Origin: an uncultured Dialister sp.
GTDB lineage: Bacteria > Bacillota > Negativicutes > Veillonellales > Dialisteraceae
Assembly (NCBI RefSeq): GCF_900765565.1
Contig: NZ_CAAFRZ010000148.1
Span: 1-12,368, forward strand
Reading direction: 5' to 3'
DNA: 12,368 nt
The notes below the pieces were generated by a model, which did no database searches, had not been told where the DNA came from, and saw only the letters and a list, made by a program, of their open reading frames with translations. This document shows, in pieces, positions 6,213 to 12,368 of this stretch (position 1 is the first letter of the stretch; each line of letters starts with the position of its first letter). Both the position numbers and the translations under genes were made by a program.

Positions 6213-7886
6213 TTACCAGTTTCTGAATTTAGCCGGCGGATCATAGAGGCCGCCGGACCAGTCTACGAGGTCCTTCATATTCTTGGCAGCCAGGAGGTCC
6301 CTTGTGGCCGCTGCGGGGTTGATGCCCAGGTCTTCCGGAAGCTTCACGATGCCTTCCTTCCGGAGTCTCTTTGTGACTTCCGGATCTTCCTGTTTGCCCA
6401 CATCCGTCTTACCTGCAACGGCACGGATAGCATCCATTCTTTCTTCCATGTTGTGGCACTTATGGAGGTAGGCGATACCCACTTCAGATACGATATGGGT
6501 GAGATCATCGGAGTAAATCATAATCGGTTCCAGGTCCAGGTTGGCGTTCTTCTTCAGGGCCACTGCATCCAGCTGGTCCACGAAGCCCGGGAAGCCTTTG
6601 GCAGAAACGGTGGTAATCATCTGGACCACCAGCTTCTTACCGCGGTTCCGGTCGCCCATGAGTTCATAGCGGTTAGCTACTTCTTCGCCGCACTTCTTCC
6701 ATGCTTCCGTTACATGGCGGCGGCCCTTGGCATCGCAGCCCATGTTCGGAGCACCGCCGAATCCTGCCACATTGTTCTTTGTGGCGGTGGAGGAGTTGCC
6801 GAACCGGTCGATCTGCATGGTAGAGCCGATGAACATGTCTGCCGCATAATGGCCGGCAGCCTGGCAGAAGGCACGGTTGGAACGCATGGTACCATCAGGT
6901 CCGATGGCAAAAATATCCGGACGGGCTTTGATGTATTCTTCCATGCCCACTTCGGAACCGAAGGAATAGACCGCCTGTACCCAGCCTGTTTCAATGGCAG
7001 GAATCAGGGTAGGATGGGGATTCAGTACCCAGTGGGTGCAGATCTTGCCCTTGAGACCCAGGGATTCACCGAAGGTCGGAAGAAGCAGTTCTACCGCTGC
7101 CGTATCATAGCCTACGCCATGGTTCAGGACTTTAACGCCATATTCTGCATAAATGCCTTTGATAGCCATCATGGCCTTCATGATACGGTCGTCCGTAATC
7201 TTGGCAGGGTCACGGGTGAAGAGGGGGTTCAGGAGGTACGGCGTCGGCGCTTCAATGACGAAGTCCACCCAGTCCGCCGGGATATCCACTCTCGGTACCT
7301 TGTCTACAATCTTGTTGACCTGGAAAATGACGATGCCCTGGTTGAATTTCGTTGCTTCTACGATGGCCGGTGTATCTTCCGTGGAGAAACCGGTGTAAAT
7401 GTTGCCATCCTTATCGGCTGCATCAGCGCAGACCAGGGAAACTCTCGGTACCAGGTCGATGAAGTAGCGGGAATACATTTCCAGGTACGTATGGATAGCA
7501 CCCAGTTCGATGCCCCCATTCTGTACCATCTGGGCCAGCCGCTTGCCCTGGCTTCCGGCATAGGCGAAGTCCAGTTTCCGGGCAATCCCTTTATCAAAGA
7601 CATCCAGGTGTTCCGGAATGGAAAGGGTGGACTGAATCATATGGAGATCATGGACTTTGGAAGGATCAACCTTGCACAGTTCCTTTGCCAGGAAATCAGC
7701 CTGTTTCTGGTTATCCCCTTCAATGTTTACTTTATCACCGGGACGAAGAACTGCTTCCAGCAGTTTTACCGTATTATCGGCATCTACGATCTTTCCATCT
7801 GCATACACCCGGGCAGCAGCCAGTCTGGCAGCGGTATCGTCGCCTCTGGTATGCCAGTTCTTATTGGACGGTTTGATTTCTAACAT
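6213..7886 (-). CDS. mdcA: Malonate decarboxylase alpha subunit (malonate CoA/ACP transferase)
   Basis: The 557-residue protein is full length for MdcA/MadA. Family features include the start NWHTRGDDTAARL, the inner GFGGAPNMGCDAKGRRHV, and the ending LVDWSGGLYDPPAKFRNW. In complete systems this subunit exchanges acetyl for malonyl on the acyl carrier protein; isolated alpha subunits are reported to use acetyl-CoA as thioester donor. It acts in the cytoplasm. The ATG at 7886 has AAAGGA nine bases upstream. A closer ATG (7891) is out of frame and opens a four-codon ORF that overlaps the start. It is the last gene of madL-madM-mdcA, 231 bp after madM, and a strong terminator follows. No other decarboxylase subunit or ACP gene lies in the window, which is unusual. 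It may therefore serve as a stand-alone malonate CoA transferase, or its partners may be elsewhere. Confidence 0.93.
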   Translation of the reverse strand: MLEIKPSNKNWHTRGDDTAARLAAARVYADGKIVDADNTVKLLEAVLRPGDKVNIEGDNQKQADFLAKELCKVDPSKVHDLHMIQSTLSIPEHLDVFDKGIARKLDFAYAGSQGKRLAQMVQNGGIELGAIHTYLEMYSRYFIDLVPRVSLVCADAADKDGNIYTGFSTEDTPAIVEATKFNQGIVIFQVNKIVDKVPRVDIPADWVDFVIEAPTPYLLNPLFTRDPAKITDDRIMKAMMAIKGIYAEYGVKVLNHGVGYDTAAVELLLPTFGESLGLKGKICTHWVLNPHPTLIPAIETGWVQAVYSFGSEVGMEEYIKARPDIFAIGPDGTMRSNRAFCQAAGHYAADMFIGSTMQIDRFGNSSTATKNNVAGFGGAPNMGCDAKGRRHVTEAWKKCGEEVANRYELMGDRNRGKKLVVQMITTVSAKGFPGFVDQLDAVALKKNANLDLEPIMIYSDDLTHIVSEVGIAYLHKCHNMEERMDAIRAVAGKTDVGKQEDPEVTKRLRKEGIVKLPEDLGINPAAATRDLLAAKNMKDLVDWSGGLYDPPAKFRNW

Positions 7887-8117
7887 AGCATGAAGTCCTT
7901 TCTTTACAACAAGGGAAATGAAAGAGTCAGCAGCTCAGGCTGCTTTGTATACAGGTCTCATTTTTTAATTATGGCCCCTTCTGAAATTGGTTTTCAGGTC
8001 CGGGGCACCCACCGCGGGTACCCCGTTCCCGAAAAGGAAGGGAATCATTCCGGCTCGGCTCCCTGTGAGAGACGGGAATGTAAATTCCCAGGACCGCCTC
8101 CCCGGAATGGGAAGTCC
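7887..8117 (-). other. Hairpin-rich spacer between madM and mdcA
   Basis: No gene is seen in this 231-bp gap. It holds several short inverted repeats: AGCAGC-TCAG-GCTGCT (7929-7944), CTGAAA-N5-TTTCAG (7981-7997), a 10-bp stem with one mismatch, CGGGGCACCC (8001-8010) with GGGTACCCCG (8016-8025), and GGGAAT-N4-ATTCCC (8074-8089). None is followed by a clear T run on the minus strand, so none is an obvious terminator. They may shape mRNA processing or the ratio of transporter to enzyme. No convincing internal promoter was found. Confidence 0.5.
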
Positions 8118-8882
8118 TCAGAAAAACAGGGTGGTGAGGAAGTAGAATACCGACGGGAAGAGCAGGCATCCCAGGCCGGTATAGAAGGTAGCCGTCATGG
8201 CTGCGTAGGGTACAAGCCTCGGGTTCACGGCTGCCATGCCGGCTGCGGTTCCGGAGGTGGTTCCCATGATGCCGCCGAAAGCCATGGCTGACTGGGGGTT
8301 ATCAATGGACAGCGGCTTTGCCACGAATGGCGTTACCACCATGACCAGTACCGACTTCACAACGCCGGCAGCGATAGAAATCGCAATAACTTCAGAGGAA
8401 GCGCCCAGGGCGGCCCCGGTAACCGGTCCTACCACGAAGGTAGCTACGCCGGCACCGATGGTGACAAGATCCACGGCACTGGTGTATCCCAGGGGATAAG
8501 CCACTGCAATGCCTGCTACGAGGCAGACAAATTCACCGAAGAACAGGGAAGCCACGCCGCGCCAGCCGATTTTCTTGATTTCCCGAAGATCCGCGCCAAA
8601 TGCGGTGGAGACGATGGCAAAATCCCGGAACATGGCGCCGCCTACGAGGCCCATGCCTGCAAAGAGAGGCACATCGGCGATCCCTTTATGTCCACCGGTG
8701 GTGACACCGCCGATGTAGGCCAGGACCAGGCCCAGGAAAATGGCAATGGCGCTGCCATGGATGCGGCCCTTCGTGAGGCCTGCCAGTTTATAGGAAATAT
8801 ACATGACAATGCCCAGCAGTGCAAAGGCAAAAACCATGCCGTTTTTTACGAAAAGTTTTGTGATAATTGCTGCAAGATCCAT
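8118..8882 (-). CDS. madM: Malonate transporter subunit MadM
   Basis: The 254-residue protein matches MadM in length and pattern. It is very hydrophobic, with about eight or nine membrane segments and glycine-rich stretches such as GGIMGTTSGTAAGMAAVNPR and FGADLREIKKIGWRG. MadL and MadM together form the malonate/Na+ symporter first described in Malonomonas, placed in the inner membrane. The ATG at 8882 has AGGAGG directly after the madL stop. The 15-bp gap shows tight coupling to madL. mdcA follows downstream. Confidence 0.93.
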   Translation of the reverse strand: MDLAAIITKLFVKNGMVFAFALLGIVMYISYKLAGLTKGRIHGSAIAIFLGLVLAYIGGVTTGGHKGIADVPLFAGMGLVGGAMFRDFAIVSTAFGADLREIKKIGWRGVASLFFGEFVCLVAGIAVAYPLGYTSAVDLVTIGAGVATFVVGPVTGAALGASSEVIAISIAAGVVKSVLVMVVTPFVAKPLSIDNPQSAMAFGGIMGTTSGTAAGMAAVNPRLVPYAAMTATFYTGLGCLLFPSVFYFLTTLFF

Positions 8883-8897
8883 GATTTTCTGCCTCCT

Positions 8898-9293
8898 TTA
8901 CTTCTGGTCTTTAACCACTTCATCATCCCTGGCCCAGGCTTCCCCGTGACCTTTGGAGAAGAATGGAATGGCCAGATAGCCGATGACCACAGCCAGTACA
9001 GCGCCTCCGAGAGCTACGATGCCGCCGGAAAGAGCAGCTGCCACGTTCTGGATGGAACTCATGGCTACGACGATGGGAATGTACATGGCACTCCAGAATT
9101 TGATGCCCTGTTCTTCCGGGGCTTTCATATAGCCCTTCTGGATAGCCCAGGTGGAAGCCAGAATCAGGAACAGCATAGCGAAACCTACGCCGCCGATATT
9201 TGCATTAATTCCCAAAAGGGCCCCCAGTACATCGCCCACGAAGTTGCCGGCCAGATAGCAGCAGGCAAGCAGTGCAACACCATAAACAACCAT
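8898..9293 (-). CDS. madL: Malonate transporter subunit MadL
   Basis: The 131-residue protein is the usual size of MadL and has about four membrane helices: VVYGVALLACCYLAGNFVG, VGFAMLFLILASTWAIQKGY, FWSAMYIPIVVAMSS, and GGIVALGGAVLAVVIGYLAI. The C-terminal tail is charged. It is the small subunit of the Na+-coupled malonate importer with MadM. The start at 9293 is chosen because GGAAGGGTG lies just upstream and the following residues begin the first membrane helix. A longer in-frame version from 9374 adds a basic 27-residue stretch with no family likeness. It is the first gene of the operon, divergent from the LytS-type kinase. Confidence 0.92.
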   Translation of the reverse strand: MVVYGVALLACCYLAGNFVGDVLGALLGINANIGGVGFAMLFLILASTWAIQKGYMKAPEEQGIKFWSAMYIPIVVAMSSIQNVAAALSGGIVALGGAVLAVVIGYLAIPFFSKGHGEAWARDDEVVKDQK

Positions 9294-9403
9294 AATAACA
9301 CCCTTCCTTTCCTTCGAAAAACGGTTCCTTCTTTCCCTGATTGCCCGCCGGGAAAGGTCCTGTCCGCTTTTCAAAAATTTGGACCTGACAGGCTTCCTAT
9401 TTG

Positions 9404-9432
9404 TTATAATAAAATCAAATAGGGCTTATCAA
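9404..9432 (-). promoter_or_regulatory. Candidate promoter P1 of the mad operon
   Basis: On the minus strand TTGATA (plus-strand 9427-9432) is followed after 17 bp by TTATAA (9404-9409), or after 18 bp by TATAAC. The start would be about 105 bp before madL. The leader then holds short inverted repeats (GGTCC at 9356-9360 with GGACC at 9381-9385, or CCTGTC at 9359-9364 with GACAGG at 9387-9392) that exclude each other. Confidence 0.55.
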
Positions 9433-9457
9433 AAATCCTTTTGTTTTCTTCGGCTTT

Positions 9458-9486
9458 AGTATACCCGTTTCCTTAGAAAGATTAAA
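9458..9486 (-). promoter_or_regulatory. Candidate activator-dependent promoter P2 of the mad operon
   Basis: On the minus strand a good -10 TATACT (plus-strand 9458-9463) lies 17 bp from a poor -35 TTTAAT (9481-9486). The poor -35 and the direct repeat 11 bp further upstream fit a promoter that needs an activator. Confidence 0.45.
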
Positions 9487-9497
9487 ATAAAATTAGC

Positions 9498-9527
9498 TAA
9501 GATGCAGAAAACAGGGGGTAAGATGCA
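9498..9527 (-). promoter_or_regulatory. Probable LytTR-type operator (9-bp direct repeat, 12-bp spacer)
   Basis: TAAGATGCA occurs twice, at 9498-9506 and 9519-9527, separated by exactly 12 bp, so the start-to-start distance is 21 bp or two helical turns. LytTR-domain regulators such as AgrA bind paired 9-bp direct repeats with this spacing. On the minus strand the unit reads TGCATCTTA. It lies between madL and the lytS/LytTR operon, 11 bp upstream of the poor -35 of P2, where an activator would sit. Confidence 0.6.
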
Positions 9528-9539
9528 ATAGGAATGCAT

Positions 9540-9614
9540 GAATTCCCCAATTCATAATTTGGGACGGGAATTCCATAGAAACTATTGATAATTTTCATTG
9601 AATATCATAATTTG
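9540..9614 (+). promoter_or_regulatory. Candidate promoter/operator region of the sensor kinase operon
   Basis: GAATTCCC (9540-9547) and GGGAATTC (9566-9573) form an inverted repeat that encloses a smaller one (CCAATT with AATTTGG). Just downstream, TTGATA (9585-9590) with CATAAT (9606-9611, 15-bp spacer) or TAATTT (17-bp spacer) is a weak promoter candidate. TCATAATTTG is repeated exactly at 9552-9561 and 9605-9614, 53 bp apart, and the second copy overlaps the -10. Confidence 0.35.
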
Positions 9615-9671
9615 TATGTTATGTATAGTGACTGATCTGCTTTTTCTGTGATTTCAGAAAGGATGATTTCT

Positions 9672-11423
9672 ATGAATGCCTCCTGGGTTATGGGCATCCA
9701 GCATGTATGGTTCGGCATTTCCATCTTCCTGCTGCTTCTCCTCCTGATCTGCCGGACCACATTTTTCAGGGAAGCCATTTTAGCTAAACATTTCAGCCGA
9801 AGGAACACTATCCTTTTCATCGTCCTCTTCTCTATTCTCTCCATCTGCGGCACCTACTGGAACGTCAGCGCCGGCGGCGGCATCATCAATTTCCGGGCTG
9901 TAGGCATCATCCTGGGCGGCTTCGTGGGCGGTCCCATCGTAGGGACTGTGACCGGACTCATCACCGGCTTCCATCGGGCCTTCTTCATCCCGACGGAATC
10001 CGCCTTTATCCATGGGGGTCTATCCATTCTCCAGGGCATTGCGGCAGGATTTCTTTCCAAACGGCTGAAGAGCCACCACCAGCAGCTCTGGCTTTGGGCT
10101 TTTATCGATGCCCTGGTATTGGAGCTCCTGTTCTGGATGTTCTTTGCTTTCCTCACATTCCCCCAGTCCCTGGAACACCCCAATGGCTTTTTCAGCCTCT
10201 CCCTGCCTATTATCGTGACCAATACCATTGCGGTGAGCCTGTTCTACATGGTCATTGAATTCTTCATTCACCAGCGGGATTCCGAAAAAACCCAGACCAC
10301 CCGTACCACCTTCGATGCGGTGGCCGGTCTCTTTGCTACCCTCCATGACGGATTCAACAACACGAACATTTCCAGCATTGCAGAGCTGGTAACTTCTTCC
10401 CTGCCCAACCTCACATGGACCGCCATTTCCTACAAGGGCCAGCTCTATATCCATACCAATTACAGAAATGAAGCGGATAAAAACCAGGGGGATGCAGAAA
10501 TTGCCATACTGAAACTACAGAAGAAGCTGCCCGATATGCCCCACCTCATGACGCTTCCTGTGATGTACCACCATGAACCGGTGGGCTACATCATCGCCGC
10601 AAAGAGCAAAGGCGATACATTCACGAAGATGGGCATTGAATTTCTCCATGGTATCTGCCATGTCATGGAAGCCATCTATGAATACGACAAGATGAAGGAA
10701 GAGGAAAACCTGCTGGCAGAAGCGGAAATCCGGGCTCTCCAGGCCCAGATCAACCCTCATTTTCTCTACAATACCCTGAATACCATCAGCTACTATGTGA
10801 GGAGCGACCCCGATACGGCCAGGAAGCTCATCCAGTACCTGTCCGACTATTTCCGGCACAGCCTGAATAACCCCTCCAAACTGATTCCCCTGTCCGAGGA
10901 ACTACACGTTATTGAAAGTTATACGGAACTGGAGCGGGCCCGTTTTGGGGACCGCCTGAAAATCACCTACGATTTTCCGAAGGACAAGCTGGACACCATC
11001 CAGGTACCGCCGCTGCTGCTGCAGCCCCTCGTGGAAAATGCGGTAATCCATGGCATTTTCAAGAGGCCGGAGGGCGGAAAAATCAAAGTAGGCCTCATAG
11101 AGCATCCCAAATATTATAAAATCTACGTCCTCGATACAGGGGTGGGCATGTCGCCCAGGAAGAGGAAGAAGCTCCTCATCGACCACAAGCGGCGAGACCA
11201 GATCGGCCTTATCAATGTGCACCAGCGGCTTCTTTCCCTCTTTGGGAAATCCTGCGGCCTCCATATCGTAAGCAAAGAAAATAAAGGCACCCTGGTCTTC
11301 GCTAATATTCCCAAGATTGAGGCGCCAAAGAAGCGGGCAGCAGATAAAAAGGAGGAGCCCCTCCAGAAGCCCATCGTCCTCCATCCCTTAGTAAAGGAAG
11401 AGTCCGGTACTGCTAACGGATAG
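9672..11423 (+). CDS. LytS-type sensor histidine kinase
   Basis: The 583-residue protein has the LytS/BtsS/YpdA plan. Residues about 1-200 form the 5TMR-LYT membrane sensor, with the signature NFRAVGIILGGFVGGPIVG (from Asn83) and then GFHR. A GAF-like segment lies at about 215-335. A short helix EAEIRALQAQINPHFLYNTL carries the phospho-accepting His363. The ATPase domain follows, with VENAVIHG (N box, Asn456) and DTGVGM (G box, about 488), then GLINVHQRL. A Lys/Pro-rich tail of about 35 residues extends past the ATPase domain. The start at 9672 is chosen because AGAAAGG lies nine bases before it; a GTG at 9648 gives a longer frame without one. Relatives sense small carboxylates such as pyruvate. 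The divergent malonate importer suggests malonate or a related acid here, which is inference. It is followed after 87 bp by its regulator. Confidence 0.92.
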   Translation: MNASWVMGIQHVWFGISIFLLLLLLICRTTFFREAILAKHFSRRNTILFIVLFSILSICGTYWNVSAGGGIINFRAVGIILGGFVGGPIVGTVTGLITGFHRAFFIPTESAFIHGGLSILQGIAAGFLSKRLKSHHQQLWLWAFIDALVLELLFWMFFAFLTFPQSLEHPNGFFSLSLPIIVTNTIAVSLFYMVIEFFIHQRDSEKTQTTRTTFDAVAGLFATLHDGFNNTNISSIAELVTSSLPNLTWTAISYKGQLYIHTNYRNEADKNQGDAEIAILKLQKKLPDMPHLMTLPVMYHHEPVGYIIAAKSKGDTFTKMGIEFLHGICHVMEAIYEYDKMKEEENLLAEAEIRALQAQINPHFLYNTLNTISYYVRSDPDTARKLIQYLSDYFRHSLNNPSKLIPLSEELHVIESYTELERARFGDRLKITYDFPKDKLDTIQVPPLLLQPLVENAVIHGIFKRPEGGKIKVGLIEHPKYYKIYVLDTGVGMSPRKRKKLLIDHKRRDQIGLINVHQRLLSLFGKSCGLHIVSKENKGTLVFANIPKIEAPKKRAADKKEEPLQKPIVLHPLVKEESGTANG

Positions 11424-11430
11424 AGACATT

Positions 11431-11475
11431 CATGCGGTGACTCTGCCCATAAGCATGCTAACCCCTTAGACACAA
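11431..11475 (+). repeat. Decayed A-arm fragment of the palindromic repeat
   Basis: CATGCGGTGACTCTGCCC followed by ATAAGCATGCTAACC corresponds to the A arm of the full element (CCAGTGACTCTGTCC, then AACAGCATGCCAAACC), with several changes. The ends, heptads and other arm are missing. It lies in the 87-bp gap between the kinase and regulator genes. Confidence 0.6.
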
Positions 11476-11510
11476 AATCCTGTAAATACATTTTATAAGA
11501 AAGGAACACC

Positions 11511-12263
11511 ATGGAAGAAATCAATGCACTGGTAGCGGATGATGAACTCCCGGCCCGGGGAGAACTGAAGTATGAACTGGCCTCCATTCCCGGCGTCAGA
11601 ATCGCAGGGGAATGTGCCAATGGAAAAGAGGTCCTGGCATTCCTCAAAGTTCACCCCAATGTGGACATCCTTTTCCTCGACATCGAAATGCCCATGATGA
11701 ACGGACTGGAATGCGCCGAGAAAATCCTGGCCATGGACCTGCCCCTGAAAATCGTGTTTGCCACAGGATACAGCCAGTTTGCCCTTCAGGCCTTCGAACT
11801 GGAAGCTTTCGACTACATCCTGAAACCCTATTCGGAGCAGCGGATCCGCCGTATCATAGAGCGTCTGGAAGACAGCCTCACTCTCCGCCGCCAGCATATG
11901 GTGCCGGGAGAAGTAACCGCCAACTCCCAGAAAATCGCTATCCAGACAAGGGATAAGACTCTCATGATTTCTCCGGCCCAGGAAATCGTACTCATTTCTA
12001 CAGAAAAATCAGACCGTTCCCTCTTCTATACCACCAATGGCATCGTGGAATCCCGGATGACCCTCCGGGACATCGAAAGCCTCCTCACGCCTCTGGGATT
12101 TTTCCGTACCCATAAGGGATTTATCGTAAATCTCTCCATGATTCATGAAATCGAGCCCCAGGACAACGGTACCCTCCTTCTCACCATGACCCGCTACGAA
12201 AAGCAGAAGATTCCGGTGTCCCGGCACTATATCAAGGCGTTTAAAGACATACTGCACATATAG
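11511..12263 (+). CDS. LytTR-family response regulator
   Basis: The 250-residue protein has a receiver domain (residues 4-120) and a LytTR DNA-binding domain (about 140-247). The acidic pocket is Asp10/Asp11, the phospho-acceptor is Asp57 in FLDIEMPMMNG, and the switch residues are Thr85 (FATGY) and Lys105 (ILKPY). The LytTR domain carries the typical FFRTHKGFIVNLSMI. The ATG at 11511 has AAAGGA five bases upstream. It is the partner of the LytS-type kinase in front and would bind paired direct repeats such as the one at 9498-9527. It probably controls the mad operon and perhaps its own operon. The TAG stop is followed at once by a repeat copy. Confidence 0.95.
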   Translation: MEEINALVADDELPARGELKYELASIPGVRIAGECANGKEVLAFLKVHPNVDILFLDIEMPMMNGLECAEKILAMDLPLKIVFATGYSQFALQAFELEAFDYILKPYSEQRIRRIIERLEDSLTLRRQHMVPGEVTANSQKIAIQTRDKTLMISPAQEIVLISTEKSDRSLFYTTNGIVESRMTLRDIESLLTPLGFFRTHKGFIVNLSMIHEIEPQDNGTLLLTMTRYEKQKIPVSRHYIKAFKDILHI

Positions 12264-12368
12264 CCAATGGCGGTTTGTAGAGCTGTTGAGGGGGGCTGAT
12301 GGATAGAGTCATTCGCGCGGGGGCTTCTAGCTACTAGCGGCTAGCAACTAGGAAAGCTCTACAGCCTA
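12264..12368 (+). repeat. Left half (B arm) of the palindromic repeat, cut by the window end
   Basis: It begins CCAATGGCGGTTTGTAGAGC on the base after the response regulator stop. It contains the B-arm GATAGAGTCATTCGCGCGG, three heptads (GCTTCTAGCTACTAGCGGC and on), then GGAAAGCTCTACAGCCTA, which matches the start of the conserved centre. The rest lies outside the window. The orientation is the same as in the 5855-6115 copy. Confidence 0.88.

Noticed and set aside
6144..7883. A 579-codon plus-strand open frame opposite mdcA
   Set aside because: It is antisense to a full-length MdcA with clear family motifs, its translation has no family likeness, and it runs through the terminator. It is a by-product of codon bias.
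7880..7891. A four-codon ORF (M-L-C-stop) overlapping the mdcA start
   Set aside because: It is too short to judge and could arise by chance; translational coupling would need experimental data.
9294..9374. Longer MadL starting at 9374
   Set aside because: The basic extension is not part of the MadL family and the start at 9293 has a good ribosome binding site.
9648..9671. GTG or ATG starts at 9648 and 9663 for the kinase
   Set aside because: The purine-rich AGAAAGG is correctly spaced only for the ATG at 9672.

Overview
The window looks like a chromosomal segment of an anaerobic, moderate-GC bacterium, most likely a Negativicute of the Acidaminococcus/Phascolarctobacterium kind. That placement is an inference from gene content (madLM with mdcA, a LytS/LytTR pair, a UROD-like protein) and style, not from a marker gene. 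There are nine well-supported protein genes. No rRNA, tRNA, CRISPR array, phage gene or transposase gene is visible.

Layout, left to right. (1) Bases 1-2900: a UROD-superfamily protein and a MATE exporter, both on the minus strand, with a 260-bp palindromic repeat filling the gap between them. An 11-nt G tract lies in the exporter's leader. (2) Bases 2900-5000: a TalC-type transaldolase (minus) facing away from a LysR regulator (plus) across a 417-bp control region with good promoters on both sides. (3) Bases 5000-6200: an unrecognised zinc-ribbon protein with its own promoter, then a second full repeat and a bidirectional terminator. (4) Bases 6200-12263: a divergent pair of operons. madL-madM-mdcA runs leftward (Na+-type malonate importer plus the malonate decarboxylase alpha subunit/CoA transferase). 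A LytS-type sensor kinase and a LytTR response regulator run rightward.

The most interesting functional unit is region 4. The import operon carries only the alpha subunit of malonate decarboxylase; the beta, gamma, ACP, acyltransferase and prosthetic-group genes are not next to it. The divergent LytS/LytTR pair resembles the systems that control carboxylate uptake in other bacteria. Between the operons sits a perfect 9-bp direct repeat with a 12-bp spacer, the arrangement LytTR domains bind, 11 bp upstream of a weak -35/good -10 facing madL. A malonate-responsive circuit is a reasonable hypothesis, but it is inference.

The second striking item is a dispersed intergenic element of about 261 bp: two full copies, two copies cut by the window ends and one decayed fragment. 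It is an imperfect palindrome over its whole length, with two distinguishable arms, arrays of heptads ending in GCTA, and a conserved centre. Copies sit directly after stop codons or against a ribosome binding site.
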